Positions 1-13,355 of a DNA stretch of 64,000 bases are shown piece after piece (the first letter of the stretch is position 1; the number at the start of each line of letters is the position of its first letter). The stretch lies in contig NZ_QHCT01000001.1 in NCBI RefSeq assembly GCF_003545885.1, positions 124,001 to 188,000 of the forward strand. Reading direction: 5' to 3'. The translations under genes and the position numbers were made by a program. Below the pieces are notes generated by a model. That model did no database searches and had not been told where the DNA came from. It saw nothing but the letters and a program-made list of their open reading frames with translations. This stretch comes from Leptospira stimsonii (lineage in GTDB: Bacteria; Spirochaetota; Leptospiria; Leptospirales; Leptospiraceae).

Positions 1-309
<309 letters not shown>

Positions 310-477
310 ATGCCGTTACTCGAAGAAAAACAAACAGAAGCGAAAGGGAATCATCTCTTGACTTGCACAGGATGCAGATCAAAGGTCACGCAACTTTACC
401 AATACGATCTTTGTAAGTCATGTTTGAGTAAAACATTTCAAAGATTGATCAAGGTAATAGACTCAGTAAGAAAGTAA
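310..477 (+). CDS. small zinc-ribbon-like protein
   Basis: A basic protein of about 55 residues with two CxxC pairs (CTGC and CKSC) some 18 residues apart, the spacing of a small zinc ribbon. I do not recognise a named family. The reading frame can start at 289, but the ATG at 310 is preceded by GGGAG at 301-305 whereas 289 has no visible ribosome-binding site, so I prefer 310. It ends eight bases before leuS and probably shares its transcript. A nucleic-acid or ribosome-related role is possible for such a short zinc ribbon, but nothing here proves one. Confidence 0.6.
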   Translation: MPLLEEKQTEAKGNHLLTCTGCRSKVTQLYQYDLCKSCLSKTFQRLIKVIDSVRK

Positions 478-485
478 GGATCCAA

Positions 486-3077
<2,592 letters not shown>

Positions 3078-3191
3078 GTTTGTTTTCCTTCTGTCGTAAA
3101 CTTATTCAACGAAGAAATCTACGTCCCTAGAAAACTAGTCAATCTTGGTATCGCTTGAAGTCTTCCATCTTTCGAAAGCTTATTCAACGAA

Positions 3192-3446
3192 GAATTCTCT
3201 CGCACGCAAATCTCTAAATGGAACCGGTCATTTCCGGAAGCGATTTGCCAATCCGAATCGTATATGATTCGTTTCAGCGAGAACGTTCTCTTGCAAGATC
3301 AATTAAAAGAACAGTCTTCTTCTAACTTTTTTCGGAAACATCCGATCCCAGTAAAAATTTGAATTCTGAAACCGGATCTTATAGTGCGAACAAATCACTT
3401 TCATTCTTACGATACGATCGTAAGACTTCGATTTTTGATTCGAAAG
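3192..3446. other. intergenic region between leuS and a convergent gene
   Basis: No convincing gene is visible between the duplicated leuS tail and the 3' end of the leftward gene that stops at 3447. I see no strong terminator stem. Confidence 0.5.
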
Positions 3447-4517
3447 TTATTTTAGAATGAGAAATACGAGTAGGCCCAAGACAACGACAACACCCGCGAC
3501 GATGATCATTCCTAAAGATCCGCTTCCGGATTCCACTTTTGTCGGAGTCGATGCGGCGCTGGTCGTTTTTCCTTTCACTCTTGCGAGTCGAACGGGACGT
3601 TCTTCGAAGGCCTGTAATAAGACACCGGAAGGTCCTTTTGCAAAGATATGGTATTCTCCTTTCCCAGCGGCGATTCCGATAAATTCTCCCACCACGCTCT
3701 TAGGATTGCCGGCGTCATCAAAACCGCCTAAGGTTTTCGCCATGGCCTTTTCATCCATACTCCCCATAGGCAATTGAAATAGGAGTTTGTCTCCTTCATT
3801 CAAATCGTCAAAGTCAACACCACCGACCGGGGAAAGAACGGTTTTTGCGAGCACCACTCTTCCGAAAGGTCTTTTGAACTGTTCGATCTGCCTCTGGACC
3901 GGAGTTTTTTCCTGGCTTTCTGGAACTTGTCCGATTCCGGGTTCTTCCGCCGGACGATTTACGGGTGGTATCACTCCGCTAAACACGTTCTTAGCTCTGA
4001 ACTTCAAACTGGACATATATTCCACATCCGCTTGGATGCGAACTATATTCACTTTTAATGATGTTTTGATTTGATTTTCTAAAATATTGACAAGACTGGA
4101 AGCGTCGTTTCTTTCCCAATTCGGATAAGAAGATTCCAAAACAGCTTTGGTGAGTTTAGAGTATACGATCCGACCGATACTATCGGATAAGCCCGGGTCG
4201 AACGGTTCCGACTTCGCCGCTTCCACCATATCCAACGCAAACGCGGCGGAATCTTCAAAACTACGAATCTTACGAATCAAAGAAGAATTGGAAAAGAGAG
4301 AATAAATTTCTATTACTTCATTCTTATATTTGCTTACTAATGCGACGACGGCTCCACTTCTATTTTCGATATCGATCCTAATTTTCAAAAGGAAAGCGTC
4401 ACGAATCTTTCCTTGAATCAGTTCTACTGCTTGATCTTCCGTAACTACGGATTCAAGAGCGAGATTCATTAGATTCGCTTGTTCTTGTAACTTATTAACT
4501 TGATTACTCGGTTCCAT
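3447..4517 (-). CDS. predicted tail-anchored membrane protein, unknown function
   Basis: A 356-residue protein with no recognised domain. The N-terminal three quarters are soluble and mixed charged. A low-complexity Thr/Ser/Gly linker follows, and residues 334-355 form one hydrophobic helix rich in Ile, Val and Leu that ends at the C-terminus, the pattern of a tail-anchored protein with its bulk in the cytoplasm. There is no signal peptide. It follows the ATPase-like gene on the same strand after six bases, so the two are very likely co-transcribed. The function is unknown and it may be specific to Leptospira. Confidence 0.75.
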   Translation of the reverse strand: MEPSNQVNKLQEQANLMNLALESVVTEDQAVELIQGKIRDAFLLKIRIDIENRSGAVVALVSKYKNEVIEIYSLFSNSSLIRKIRSFEDSAAFALDMVEAAKSEPFDPGLSDSIGRIVYSKLTKAVLESSYPNWERNDASSLVNILENQIKTSLKVNIVRIQADVEYMSSLKFRAKNVFSGVIPPVNRPAEEPGIGQVPESQEKTPVQRQIEQFKRPFGRVVLAKTVLSPVGGVDFDDLNEGDKLLFQLPMGSMDEKAMAKTLGGFDDAGNPKSVVGEFIGIAAGKGEYHIFAKGPSGVLLQAFEERPVRLARVKGKTTSAASTPTKVESGSGSLGMIIVAGVVVVLGLLVFLILK

Positions 4518-4523
4518 TATTCC

Positions 4524-5255
<732 letters not shown>

Positions 5256-5345
5256 GGATTAGAGATATGACGAAAAACTTCTGACTTTCGACGAAAAAAA
5301 AATAATTAAGAAAAAAAGTATTAAAATTCTTAAAAACGGGCTTTA

Positions 5346-6692
5346 TTACAAATGTAACAGATTTCGAATCAAATCGATTACTTTCTCTGCTTTTGGCTCG
5401 ATTCTATGAATGGAATTCACCATCTTAGAGTCCGTTCCGCCAATTTCTCCCGCATGGAATTTAAGCTTAAATTCAGTGAATTTTAATCCATGCGCAGTAG
5501 AGATGACGACCACATTCTCACCTTTTGAAATCGTTCCTCTTTTCAAAAGTTTATTCAAGGCCGCGAGTGCGACGCCTGTATGTGGATCATTGTAGAGACC
5601 GTAAAGATCTGCCCGAGCCGCCGCGTCGGAAAGTTCGGCTTCACTCGCTTGTTCCACAACACCGTTGAATTTCTTCAGAGTTTTGATCGCCTTCTGAATG
5701 GAGACCGGATTTCCGATTTGAATCGCAGAAGCCAACGTTGTCTTCGCAGAGACAGGTTCGAAACTTTCAAAATTCTTTAAATAAGACAAATACAACGGAT
5801 TTGCGTGTTCCGCCTGGGCCAATACGATTCTTGGTAATTTATCGATCAACCCGAGGGAAAGCATCATTTCGAAACCGGCTCCAAGCGCAGAAACGTTTCC
5901 GAGATTTCCGCCGGGAATCACGATCCAATCGGGAACCTTCCATTCCAATTGTTGTGTGATTTCAACGGAGATCGTTTTTTGTCCTTCGATTCGTAACGAA
6001 TTCATCGAATTTGCGAGATAGATCCCCGCTTCACGAGTGACCTCTTTGACGATTTGCATACATCCGTCAAAGTCCGTATCGAGTGCGATGACTTTCGCCC
6101 CGTTCGAAACCGGTTGGATGAGTTGCGCCTGCGATACTTTTCCAGCGGGAAGAAAGATAATCGCCGGTATTCCTGCTTTCGCCGCGTAGGAAGCCAGAGC
6201 CGCAGAAGTATCTCCGGAACTCGCACAAGCGACGGCTTTGATCGGAACTCCGCTCGCGATCATATGTTTGACTTGTGATAATAGAACCGTCATTCCGAGA
6301 TCTTTGAAAGAACCGGTGTGTGAGATCCCGCACTGCTTTACGTAAAAACTTCCAAGACCTAAATCTGCGGTCAATCGCTCGGAATGAAAGAGATGAGAAA
6401 GCCCTTCCCCCGACGTTACGATATTCTTATCTTCGATATGGGGAAGAACCCATTCTCTCTTGTTCCAAATTCCGGAAGAATTCGGAAACCGAACGGACCG
6501 AAATCTGGAGTCGAACGTTTGTTTCCATTCTTCACCCGATACCGCCTTGAGGGCTTCTAGGTCGTGGGAGACTTGAAGAAGACTTCCGCATTTTCTGCAT
6601 TCATAAACGATTTCATTTAGATCGTATCGTGTCTTACAGGAATCGTTTATACATTCAAATTCGGCTTTGTATCGAGTGAGAGTGGGAACCAT
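5346..6692 (-). CDS. thrC: threonine synthase
   Basis: PLP-dependent enzyme that converts O-phosphohomoserine to threonine. The N-terminus (residues 13-35) carries four cysteines in a C-x4-C and C-x2-C arrangement, the zinc-ribbon-like extension seen in one class of threonine synthases. The PLP lysine lies in SHTGSFKDLG near residue 130, and the glycine-rich phosphate-binding loop PGGNLGN follows. At 448 residues the length suits this class. It starts three bases after the SPFH gene, so the two are probably co-transcribed although no functional link is obvious. Confidence 0.93.
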   Translation of the reverse strand: MVPTLTRYKAEFECINDSCKTRYDLNEIVYECRKCGSLLQVSHDLEALKAVSGEEWKQTFDSRFRSVRFPNSSGIWNKREWVLPHIEDKNIVTSGEGLSHLFHSERLTADLGLGSFYVKQCGISHTGSFKDLGMTVLLSQVKHMIASGVPIKAVACASSGDTSAALASYAAKAGIPAIIFLPAGKVSQAQLIQPVSNGAKVIALDTDFDGCMQIVKEVTREAGIYLANSMNSLRIEGQKTISVEITQQLEWKVPDWIVIPGGNLGNVSALGAGFEMMLSLGLIDKLPRIVLAQAEHANPLYLSYLKNFESFEPVSAKTTLASAIQIGNPVSIQKAIKTLKKFNGVVEQASEAELSDAAARADLYGLYNDPHTGVALAALNKLLKRGTISKGENVVVISTAHGLKFTEFKLKFHAGEIGGTDSKMVNSIHRIEPKAEKVIDLIRNLLHL

Positions 6693-6695
6693 ATT

Positions 6696-7688
6696 TTAGA
6701 TAGAATTCAAAATGTCCTTTTTTTTGGTATCAAATTCTTCCTGTGTGATCAGTCCACCGTCGAGGAGAGATTTCAATTTTGCGATTCTTGTCGCGGCATC
6801 GTCTCCTGCCGGTTTCGCTCCCGCTTGGTTTTGTCCCATCATATTCGCCATCATTCCGGCCATATTCATCCCCATTCCCAAACCCATTCCGGCGCTCATC
6901 CCTTCTCCGGCGGCGCCTCCGGGATTGTTCGCGGCGGCTTCTCCAATATCCAACATTCTTTTCTGCTGATACATATTTCCCATCGTTTCGATTTCGAATT
7001 TATCGGTGAGAACCTTCTGAATCTTTTGGAAGTTCGGGTCGTTTTGATCAAAATTGATCGATTGAATGAAGAAGTCCACAACCTCGAGTCCGTATTTCTG
7101 GAAATCGGGTTGTGTCTTCGTTTTCCCCGCATTGGAGGCTTCCTCGAGGTGTTGAGAGATCTGAGTAATCGGAACCCCGGTCTTTAATACTACTTCGGAT
7201 ATAAAATCGCTGAGTCTGGTGACGACCATCGGCTTTAGAAGTTTATCGACTCCGTCGTGATTGAATCTTTGTTGCGTTCCCACGACCGTGTTCACAAAAG
7301 ATTTGGAATCGATCACTTTAATATTATAATTTCCGAATGCTCTGAGTCCGAGAGTAATATGATACTTAGGGTCTTCGATTTGAATCGGCGCCGGAGTTCC
7401 CCAAGTCATGTTGATCACGGACTTGTTTACGTAGACGATTTCCGCAGTAAACGGAGTCTGCCCGCCAAACGGAAGATTGACGATCTTTTCCAAGAGCGGA
7501 ATATTTCCCGTTTTTAAGGTGTGTGTTCCCGGTCCAAAAACATCCAGAGCCTTTCCTTCTTTAAAAAAAACAGCCTCTTGACTTTCGTTTACGACAAGCT
7601 GACCGAAATGGCTGATATCGTTTCTCGGAAATTTCCAAACGATCTCTCCGGGTTGTCCTTCATATTTGATTACATCAATCAATGCCAT
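6696..7688 (-). CDS. SPFH/Band-7 protein with C-terminal SHOCT domain
   Basis: A 330-residue protein of the YdjI-like branch of the SPFH (stomatin/prohibitin/flotillin) superfamily, occupying roughly residues 5-240. A Met/Gly-rich linker (about 255-290) leads into a SHOCT motif at the C-terminus (RIAKLKSLLDGGLITQEEF), a short helical hairpin common in oligomerising or membrane-associated proteins. No transmembrane helix is visible, so membrane contact may be peripheral. An AAAGGAAA ribosome-binding site lies eight bases before the ATG. The next gene upstream on the same strand is a coiled-coil protein that may work with it. The role is unproven. Confidence 0.85.
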   Translation of the reverse strand: MALIDVIKYEGQPGEIVWKFPRNDISHFGQLVVNESQEAVFFKEGKALDVFGPGTHTLKTGNIPLLEKIVNLPFGGQTPFTAEIVYVNKSVINMTWGTPAPIQIEDPKYHITLGLRAFGNYNIKVIDSKSFVNTVVGTQQRFNHDGVDKLLKPMVVTRLSDFISEVVLKTGVPITQISQHLEEASNAGKTKTQPDFQKYGLEVVDFFIQSINFDQNDPNFQKIQKVLTDKFEIETMGNMYQQKRMLDIGEAAANNPGGAAGEGMSAGMGLGMGMNMAGMMANMMGQNQAGAKPAGDDAATRIAKLKSLLDGGLITQEEFDTKKKDILNSI

Positions 7689-7785
7689 GATTTATTTCCT
7701 TTTTATTATTTAAGATTTCTTATATCGAATGTAGACGTGGAAGTGCGCAGAATTCCATCTATCCAGTAAGACCTTTGTTCACCGT

Positions 7786-8403
7786 TTACAGTTTCGTAAA
7801 CAGATCTTTCCGAGATCGAAATGCGTTCTCCAATTCATCCAGCGCGACTCGAATCTCGCCGACCAGGTTTCGCACTTCCTCAACGGAAGATTCGGCGGTA
7901 ACTTTCAAAGCCTGGATCTTATTTTCAATTCCTTCCACTTCTTTAAAAAGGGAAAAATCGAATTCGGCAAGTTTTTCCAATTCTTCTTGAGTCGCTTTGA
8001 GTCCGGCTCCAAGACCGGTAATTCCATAACCTGCAGACTGAATCGTATTCGTAAGTTTATCGATGAGAACCACGGCGATTTCACTGCTTCCGATTAGATC
8101 CATTTTTCTCGCGGAAACGAACCCCTCTTCGAGCCTTCGCATCGGTTCCTTAAGACGAGAAATTTGAGAAGCTAGTTCTTTTCTCAAAAGAGAATCTGCA
8201 TTTTGAAATTCGGTTCCCTTCAATCCACTCGCGTAGAGAGGAAGCTTTTCCATAAAGCTCCGAACCTTTCCCTTTTCCGATTTGTAACGATCGATGAGAG
8301 CCCTAACCGGAGATTGGGAAAGAAATTGACCAAGTAAATTCGAATCAGAGGAAGTTTCCTGTTGCATAACTTCAAGTTTTGCACGATTCCAAGAATGGAT
8401 CAA
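7786..8403 (-). CDS. predicted coiled-coil protein, unknown function
   Basis: A 205-residue acidic, mostly helical protein with heptad-like stretches across residues 70-200. I recognise no family. The first possible start is a TTG at 8403; an ATG at 8367 would give a 193-residue product, and neither has a strong ribosome-binding site. It lies upstream of the SPFH/SHOCT gene on the same strand with a gap of nearly 100 bases, so a partnership with that protein is a fair guess but only a guess. Confidence 0.65.
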   Translation of the reverse strand: MIHSWNRAKLEVMQQETSSDSNLLGQFLSQSPVRALIDRYKSEKGKVRSFMEKLPLYASGLKGTEFQNADSLLRKELASQISRLKEPMRRLEEGFVSARKMDLIGSSEIAVVLIDKLTNTIQSAGYGITGLGAGLKATQEELEKLAEFDFSLFKEVEGIENKIQALKVTAESSVEEVRNLVGEIRVALDELENAFRSRKDLFTKL

Positions 8404-8465
8404 TGAAAAAATACTTCGTTTTACAATTCGTAATTCTTTAAAAAATTCATTTCGTAAAAAGAAAA

Positions 8466-8495
8466 CCGATCTTCGATCAAACCGAAAAAGATCGG
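8466..8495 (-). terminator. terminator-like hairpin on the minus strand
   Basis: CCGATCTTCG (8466-8475) pairs with CGAAAAAGATCGG (8483-8495). Read on the minus strand, the stem is followed by a T-rich run (TTTTCTTTTT). No minus-strand gene lies just upstream of it, so it may end antisense transcription or act in the leader of the coiled-coil gene. Confidence 0.45.
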
Positions 8496-8631
8496 CTTAA
8501 GAAGGGAAAGCAGATTGACCCCGAAACGGATATCGATACTCTGACTTCGAAATGAAGGGAACGTTTTCTTGGGTTCTTTTTCTTTCCTCTCGATTGGATT
8601 CGTTTTCTATTTTTGAATTTTTGATAACTCA

Positions 8632-10230
8632 ATGATCCTAAAACTCAAAGAATTCTTCGCTCGTTTCTTTCAAAACAAATACGCTTCGATTTTGGCCGCG
8701 TTTCTTTTTTCGTATTTTCTTTACTTAAGCATTCCTCCGAAATATCTTCTTTCGGCCGATCACTATGAAAAATTCATTCTCGGAAAATCGATTTTTTTAA
8801 GCGGCTTTCAATCCTTGGACGTATTCTATCCGGGGTTTGACTTTGATCCGGAACTTAAGTTTAGTTTGCTGAAGATGTCGATCGTAAACGGCCACAAGAT
8901 CATCGCCTTTCCTATCTCTTTAGGAATTCTTTATGCGATCGTTTTTCCGTTCGGAGGAGTTTATGCAGTCTACTTTTTATCCGCCCTCTTGATCGGCTCT
9001 TCCTTATATCTTCTCGGGAAAGAATTCAAAATCCCGTCTTGGCAGATTTTTCTTTTTTCGATATTATCTCCGATCGTAATGAACGGTTATCTATTTATGG
9101 ATGTCGGGGTCGGTCTTTTTTTATTTGTCTCCGGAATTCTTCTTTATCAAAAATCAAAAGAGAGCTTATCCATAACCTACGCGATTGGAAGCGTATTTTT
9201 TCTTTCGCTTTGTTATTGGTTTCGTTTGGAATATCTTATTTTTTTGGGGATCTACTGGATTACCGAAACATTCTTTCAACTTCCTCTTTCCAAAGAAATC
9301 AAAAGCAGAAAAAGTTTTTTCATCGTTTCTTCGCTTCTTTGTTTTTTCTTTATCGTTTACTGCGGATTCAACTTTACTCATTTCCATTCAGTATTAGGTC
9401 CGAGGTTCAATGCGAATTACGATTCCGCCGATGGATCCAATCTATTTAAGAATTTTATAAATCTTTTATTTTATGGAAATCTAAAGCTCGGACTTTTCGG
9501 CTATTCTCCTTTTTTATTTTTAGGAATCTGCGCTTTTGGGTTTTCATTTTTAAAGAACTGGAAGGGGCTTGAAACTAAAGAAAAAGCGCTCATCGCGTCT
9601 TCCATTCTTGGAATCCTCATCGCCTCGAGTACCGCACCGAACGATGGAGGAGCGGAATTCGGCTCACGCTATTTAACTCCTGGTCTTCCCGGACTTTTCC
9701 TTCTCGCGTCGCACACATTTCGGTTTTTAAGAAATCAAACTAATCTCTGGAGAATTCCATTCTATTTGATTCTTGGAATTTCCATCTTTCCCACTTGGAT
9801 CTATTACAAAACAACCAAAGGTTTTGCTAAGAATACGAAAGGAGTTCAAGAATTTATCATGAAGGAACCGAAGGAAAATCTTTTGATCTTCCAAAACGGG
9901 CTCATCGGAGGAATGGCGAGTGAAGGACTTTATTTTCAAGGTAGAGTTTACGAGGCCGTCAACGTACAGGAATTAGTCGAGTTACTCGAAAAATATTCCG
10001 TATCTCGAAATCAAGTCTCCGTTCCTTTCGAATATTTCGCTTATACGAAAGTATATACGGAAGGAATGAAAGATTTGAAATACGATAAGGATACAAAAAA
10101 TGGAATGCTTTCTTATCTAGAACAATTCGATCCGACTGCGATTGAAAAGATTCAGTCGATTCAGATCTCAAAAAGACAAAGTCTTGGAAGTATCGAGATT
10201 GTTTACGGCATCTATACGAGAAAACGATAA
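8632..10230 (+). CDS. multi-pass membrane protein, possible GT-C type glycosyltransferase (first of a tandem pair)
   Basis: A 532-residue integral membrane protein with about ten hydrophobic helices, the first near residues 15-33. After the first helix comes an Asp-containing loop (LLSADHYEK), placed like the first-loop acidic residue of GT-C sugar transferases. The tandem neighbour shares GNLKLGLFGYS-like and PNDGGAEFGSRY-like segments at matching positions, so the two are paralogues. Transfer of a sugar from a lipid-linked donor at the envelope would fit the fold, but this is inference from topology. It is followed 62 bases later by its paralogue. Confidence 0.7.
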   Translation: MILKLKEFFARFFQNKYASILAAFLFSYFLYLSIPPKYLLSADHYEKFILGKSIFLSGFQSLDVFYPGFDFDPELKFSLLKMSIVNGHKIIAFPISLGILYAIVFPFGGVYAVYFLSALLIGSSLYLLGKEFKIPSWQIFLFSILSPIVMNGYLFMDVGVGLFLFVSGILLYQKSKESLSITYAIGSVFFLSLCYWFRLEYLIFLGIYWITETFFQLPLSKEIKSRKSFFIVSSLLCFFFIVYCGFNFTHFHSVLGPRFNANYDSADGSNLFKNFINLLFYGNLKLGLFGYSPFLFLGICAFGFSFLKNWKGLETKEKALIASSILGILIASSTAPNDGGAEFGSRYLTPGLPGLFLLASHTFRFLRNQTNLWRIPFYLILGISIFPTWIYYKTTKGFAKNTKGVQEFIMKEPKENLLIFQNGLIGGMASEGLYFQGRVYEAVNVQELVELLEKYSVSRNQVSVPFEYFAYTKVYTEGMKDLKYDKDTKNGMLSYLEQFDPTAIEKIQSIQISKRQSLGSIEIVYGIYTRKR

Positions 10231-10292
10231 TAAAATCCAATCAGGACAGAGTCACTTTTAATCAAAAAAGGAAATCGGCTTAACAATAACGT

Positions 10293-11834
10293 ATGAAAAT
10301 CGGAAATCTCTCTGATAAATTTAAAAGTCCTCGTGCACGTTCCTTTTTCAATGTGGTTTTTTTCGTATGTATATTCGTTTTTTGCTTTTCTACGACTTAT
10401 TATACGTTACCGAAATCCTCTTTTGCCGCCGATAGTTTGGTAAAAATTTTGCAGGCTAAGGGCTGGGTAGAATCCGGATTTCAATCCCAATCCGTTCATT
10501 ATCTCGGTAAATCGATCGACCCCGCTTACAAATACTTTTTGATCGACACTTCAACTTCTCGTCCCGGAGAAAAGATCACTCCGTTTCCTTTCGCAAATAC
10601 AATCATTACCGCTCCCTTTGTCGCATTCGGCTTTCCGGAAGGTATTATCTATCTTTCCGCTTTTGTCTTTTTCTTCTATCTGATTTTACTACTTAGAATT
10701 ACGAAACTTTATCTGATTCCAATCGCTACAATCTTCGGAACTCCCTTGTTGCATCATTTTATCTCGTTCTCCGACGTTTCCATCGCCGCCACCTTGGTTC
10801 TATTCGGAATTACATTTTTGTTAACCGAAGATATGTCGTTTAACAAAAATCAACTCCGTTTGTTTTTTTCGGGAGCTTTAATGGGGATCGCTTGTTGGTA
10901 TAGACCGGAAGTGATCATTCTCACGTCCTGTTTCTTATTCTCTAATTTCCTAATTCCATTGATAAAAGCCAAAACGATTGAGAAGGAGGTTATAAGAAGG
11001 AGTTTCGTCTTTTCATTCGGATTTTTGATCCTTTTTTCGGCTTTCATAGCCTACAACTGGGTTCATTACGATTCTATTCTCGGACCAAGAGTTGAATCGA
11101 ATCGATCCATTCTGCTCTTTGATTGGTCGACGAAATTTGGAAGTATCCGAAGTCTTCTGATCAACGGCAACGGAAGAGTTGGTCTTTTCGGTTATTCCGC
11201 TTGGTATCTTTTCGTGATCGGATTTTGTTTATGGAATTGGACAAAAATCCGGGAAACTTCGCAGATATGGATCATTACGTTTTTAACAAACTTGACGCTC
11301 GTTTGTATCTTGACTCCAAATGATTCGAACATCGATTGGGGTTCGAGATATTTCACTTGTAGCGCCTTCGTCCCTCTTCTTCTACTAAAAGAGTTTCAAC
11401 AAATCAAGATTGGAAAACCGATATTCCAAAAATTCTTTCTTTCGATATTGGGAATTCTAATTCTATACTCTCTGAATATAAATCATAAAGTGATCCGAAC
11501 GATGAGAAGAATTTCTCATCAATTAACGCAGATTCAATCTTCAATTCCTTGGAGTGAATCAAAAGTTTTCGTTACTCATAGAAATAACATTGCAAATACG
11601 TTCGGATTGAATTATCTCAACCAGACGATTCTATTGTTACCGAGCGTAGAAGATCTGAACACGATCGTTTTAGAAAATCAAAAAGTAAATTTCGTTCTCA
11701 TAGAGGACGTCACGGATAATAGCCTGAGCAAATACGCCAGAGAACACTTTCAAGATCGTTATTCCATTACCGAAATAAAAAAAGAGGGAATCGGCTTGAT
11801 CCTACTCACGGAAATGATTTCCGGAAAAAAATAA
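10293..11834 (+). CDS. multi-pass membrane protein, possible GT-C type glycosyltransferase (second of a tandem pair)
   Basis: A 513-residue paralogue of the preceding gene. It has the same helix-rich plan, an Asp in the first external loop (FAADSLVK), then ESGFQSQS, GNGRVGLFGYSAW and PNDSNIDWGSRYF, each matching a segment of the first copy (SGFQS, GNLKLGLFGYS, PNDGGAEFGSRY). The conserved PND and GSRY segments may line the active site. The two copies have diverged widely, so the duplication is old and their substrates may differ. It is convergent with the acyltransferase that follows. Confidence 0.7.
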   Translation: MKIGNLSDKFKSPRARSFFNVVFFVCIFVFCFSTTYYTLPKSSFAADSLVKILQAKGWVESGFQSQSVHYLGKSIDPAYKYFLIDTSTSRPGEKITPFPFANTIITAPFVAFGFPEGIIYLSAFVFFFYLILLLRITKLYLIPIATIFGTPLLHHFISFSDVSIAATLVLFGITFLLTEDMSFNKNQLRLFFSGALMGIACWYRPEVIILTSCFLFSNFLIPLIKAKTIEKEVIRRSFVFSFGFLILFSAFIAYNWVHYDSILGPRVESNRSILLFDWSTKFGSIRSLLINGNGRVGLFGYSAWYLFVIGFCLWNWTKIRETSQIWIITFLTNLTLVCILTPNDSNIDWGSRYFTCSAFVPLLLLKEFQQIKIGKPIFQKFFLSILGILILYSLNINHKVIRTMRRISHQLTQIQSSIPWSESKVFVTHRNNIANTFGLNYLNQTILLLPSVEDLNTIVLENQKVNFVLIEDVTDNSLSKYAREHFQDRYSITEIKKEGIGLILLTEMISGKK

Positions 11835-11876
11835 TCAAACCAAGGGTTCAAGATTCAACGATCATTGAACTTGAAG

Positions 11877-13061
11877 TCATTCTTTACGTAGTTTATTTTT
11901 CAAACTCAGAAACGGATATTCCACCAAAAAGTAAGAAAGCAATGCGAAGAGGATCGCATACACGAGACCGGTACCGAGCGCCGTTGAGAATTCAACCCAA
12001 GATATCGTGTCCGTTCTCACCTTAAGTTTTACGCTCGCAAAAAAGATCGCAACCATGTGCCAGAGATACATTCCGTAGCTCACACGTGCAAACGGAGCAA
12101 ACACTCTGGCTCCTAAAAATTTCCCAACCCAGGAAAGCGGATGAATACTCGCGAGCATCACCAAAATGTAACCTATATTCGAAAAATTAAATCGGAAGAC
12201 TGTGTAATATACGGAAAAGGAATAGGGTACAAAGCTAGTTACCAAAAGACAAAAGATTCCCAGAAATAGGAGCGATAATTCTCGCGTCCGATTCGGATTT
12301 TGAGGAATGATATTCCAGTTCTTATACAATTCAAACGCAAGAATTCCGATCACGATAGAATCGTAACGCGTGTGAGCGGGTCTATGAAAGAGAGAATCGA
12401 AAACCTGATACGGCTGTTCCCCCGCATTAAAATAATAAACAAAAAAACGAATCAATGGGGCTGACAAATATAAGGCGGCGATAAACGTAAGTCGCGGTTT
12501 TTTTGATAAGCGAAACAAGATTAAATAGCAGATTAACGGAAATACCAAATAGAACTGTTCTTCCAAAGAAAGCGACCAAGTATGAAAGTGTAAAGATTTG
12601 ATATAATTAGAAAGATAGAGCGCATCGTAGATCCATCGATCAATCGCCTCGGCAAAGAGCGGCAAACTTTCGATCACGGCCGGATCCGTGGATTGACTCA
12701 TCGCTTTATATTGCATTTTTGCAATGAGTAAAGTGATGAATACAAGCGCATAATAAGCCGGGAAAATTCGTAGGCTTCGACTGATATAAAATTCTTTAAA
12801 ATTTACGGAACCGGTTTTTTCCCAATTCCTGTACAAAACGCCGTAAATTAAGAAGCCGCTCAAGACAAAGAACAAGTCTACGGAGGATGTGAGGTTACTA
12901 AAAAAAGTATGAATGACTTTCGAATCACTCGGAAGGTGTGCATTCAGTCCATCATAAAAATGGAATATAAATATGATCAACATTGAAATCGCTCTAAGGC
13001 CGTTTAACGAATCCTTTTCCCAAATTCGTTTTTCAAAAAGTGACAAGAACGCTGCTTTCAT
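11877..13061 (-). CDS. acyltransferase-3 family membrane protein
   Basis: A 394-residue protein of the OafA/NodX acyltransferase family, which transfers acetyl or other acyl groups to envelope sugars. The N-terminal GLRAISMLIIFIFHF motif with its histidine (about residues 20-35) and the SLSLEEQFYLVFPL motif near residue 155 are both typical. About ten transmembrane helices cover the rest. A close relative on the opposite strand lies just beyond the signal peptidase gene. The likely substrate is a surface polysaccharide or LPS, which I infer from the family and from the neighbouring membrane proteins. Confidence 0.9.
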   Translation of the reverse strand: MKAAFLSLFEKRIWEKDSLNGLRAISMLIIFIFHFYDGLNAHLPSDSKVIHTFFSNLTSSVDLFFVLSGFLIYGVLYRNWEKTGSVNFKEFYISRSLRIFPAYYALVFITLLIAKMQYKAMSQSTDPAVIESLPLFAEAIDRWIYDALYLSNYIKSLHFHTWSLSLEEQFYLVFPLICYLILFRLSKKPRLTFIAALYLSAPLIRFFVYYFNAGEQPYQVFDSLFHRPAHTRYDSIVIGILAFELYKNWNIIPQNPNRTRELSLLFLGIFCLLVTSFVPYSFSVYYTVFRFNFSNIGYILVMLASIHPLSWVGKFLGARVFAPFARVSYGMYLWHMVAIFFASVKLKVRTDTISWVEFSTALGTGLVYAILFALLSYFLVEYPFLSLKNKLRKE

Positions 13062-13355
13062 TTGACCGAGATCCTAAATTATTCGATATTTCATAAAAAA
13101 ATATTGAGTAAAGTCTGTAAATCAAATTGTCTGTAATGCGCCCTTCTGAAATTTCTTGATAGATCGTGACAATGTATTTTCTCGAAGAATCATTTTACTG
13201 ATAGCTCGAAATATACCCAATAAAACGATCATTCAAAATTTCCCGCGAACGACTTCATAAAAAAGGAGAAGGGAAAATTCGTTCGATTCAGGAAGTCACG
13301 TTCTATTTTTGACTTTTCCTTACGGATCTTACGATGGATCCTGTTCCAGTCTCTT

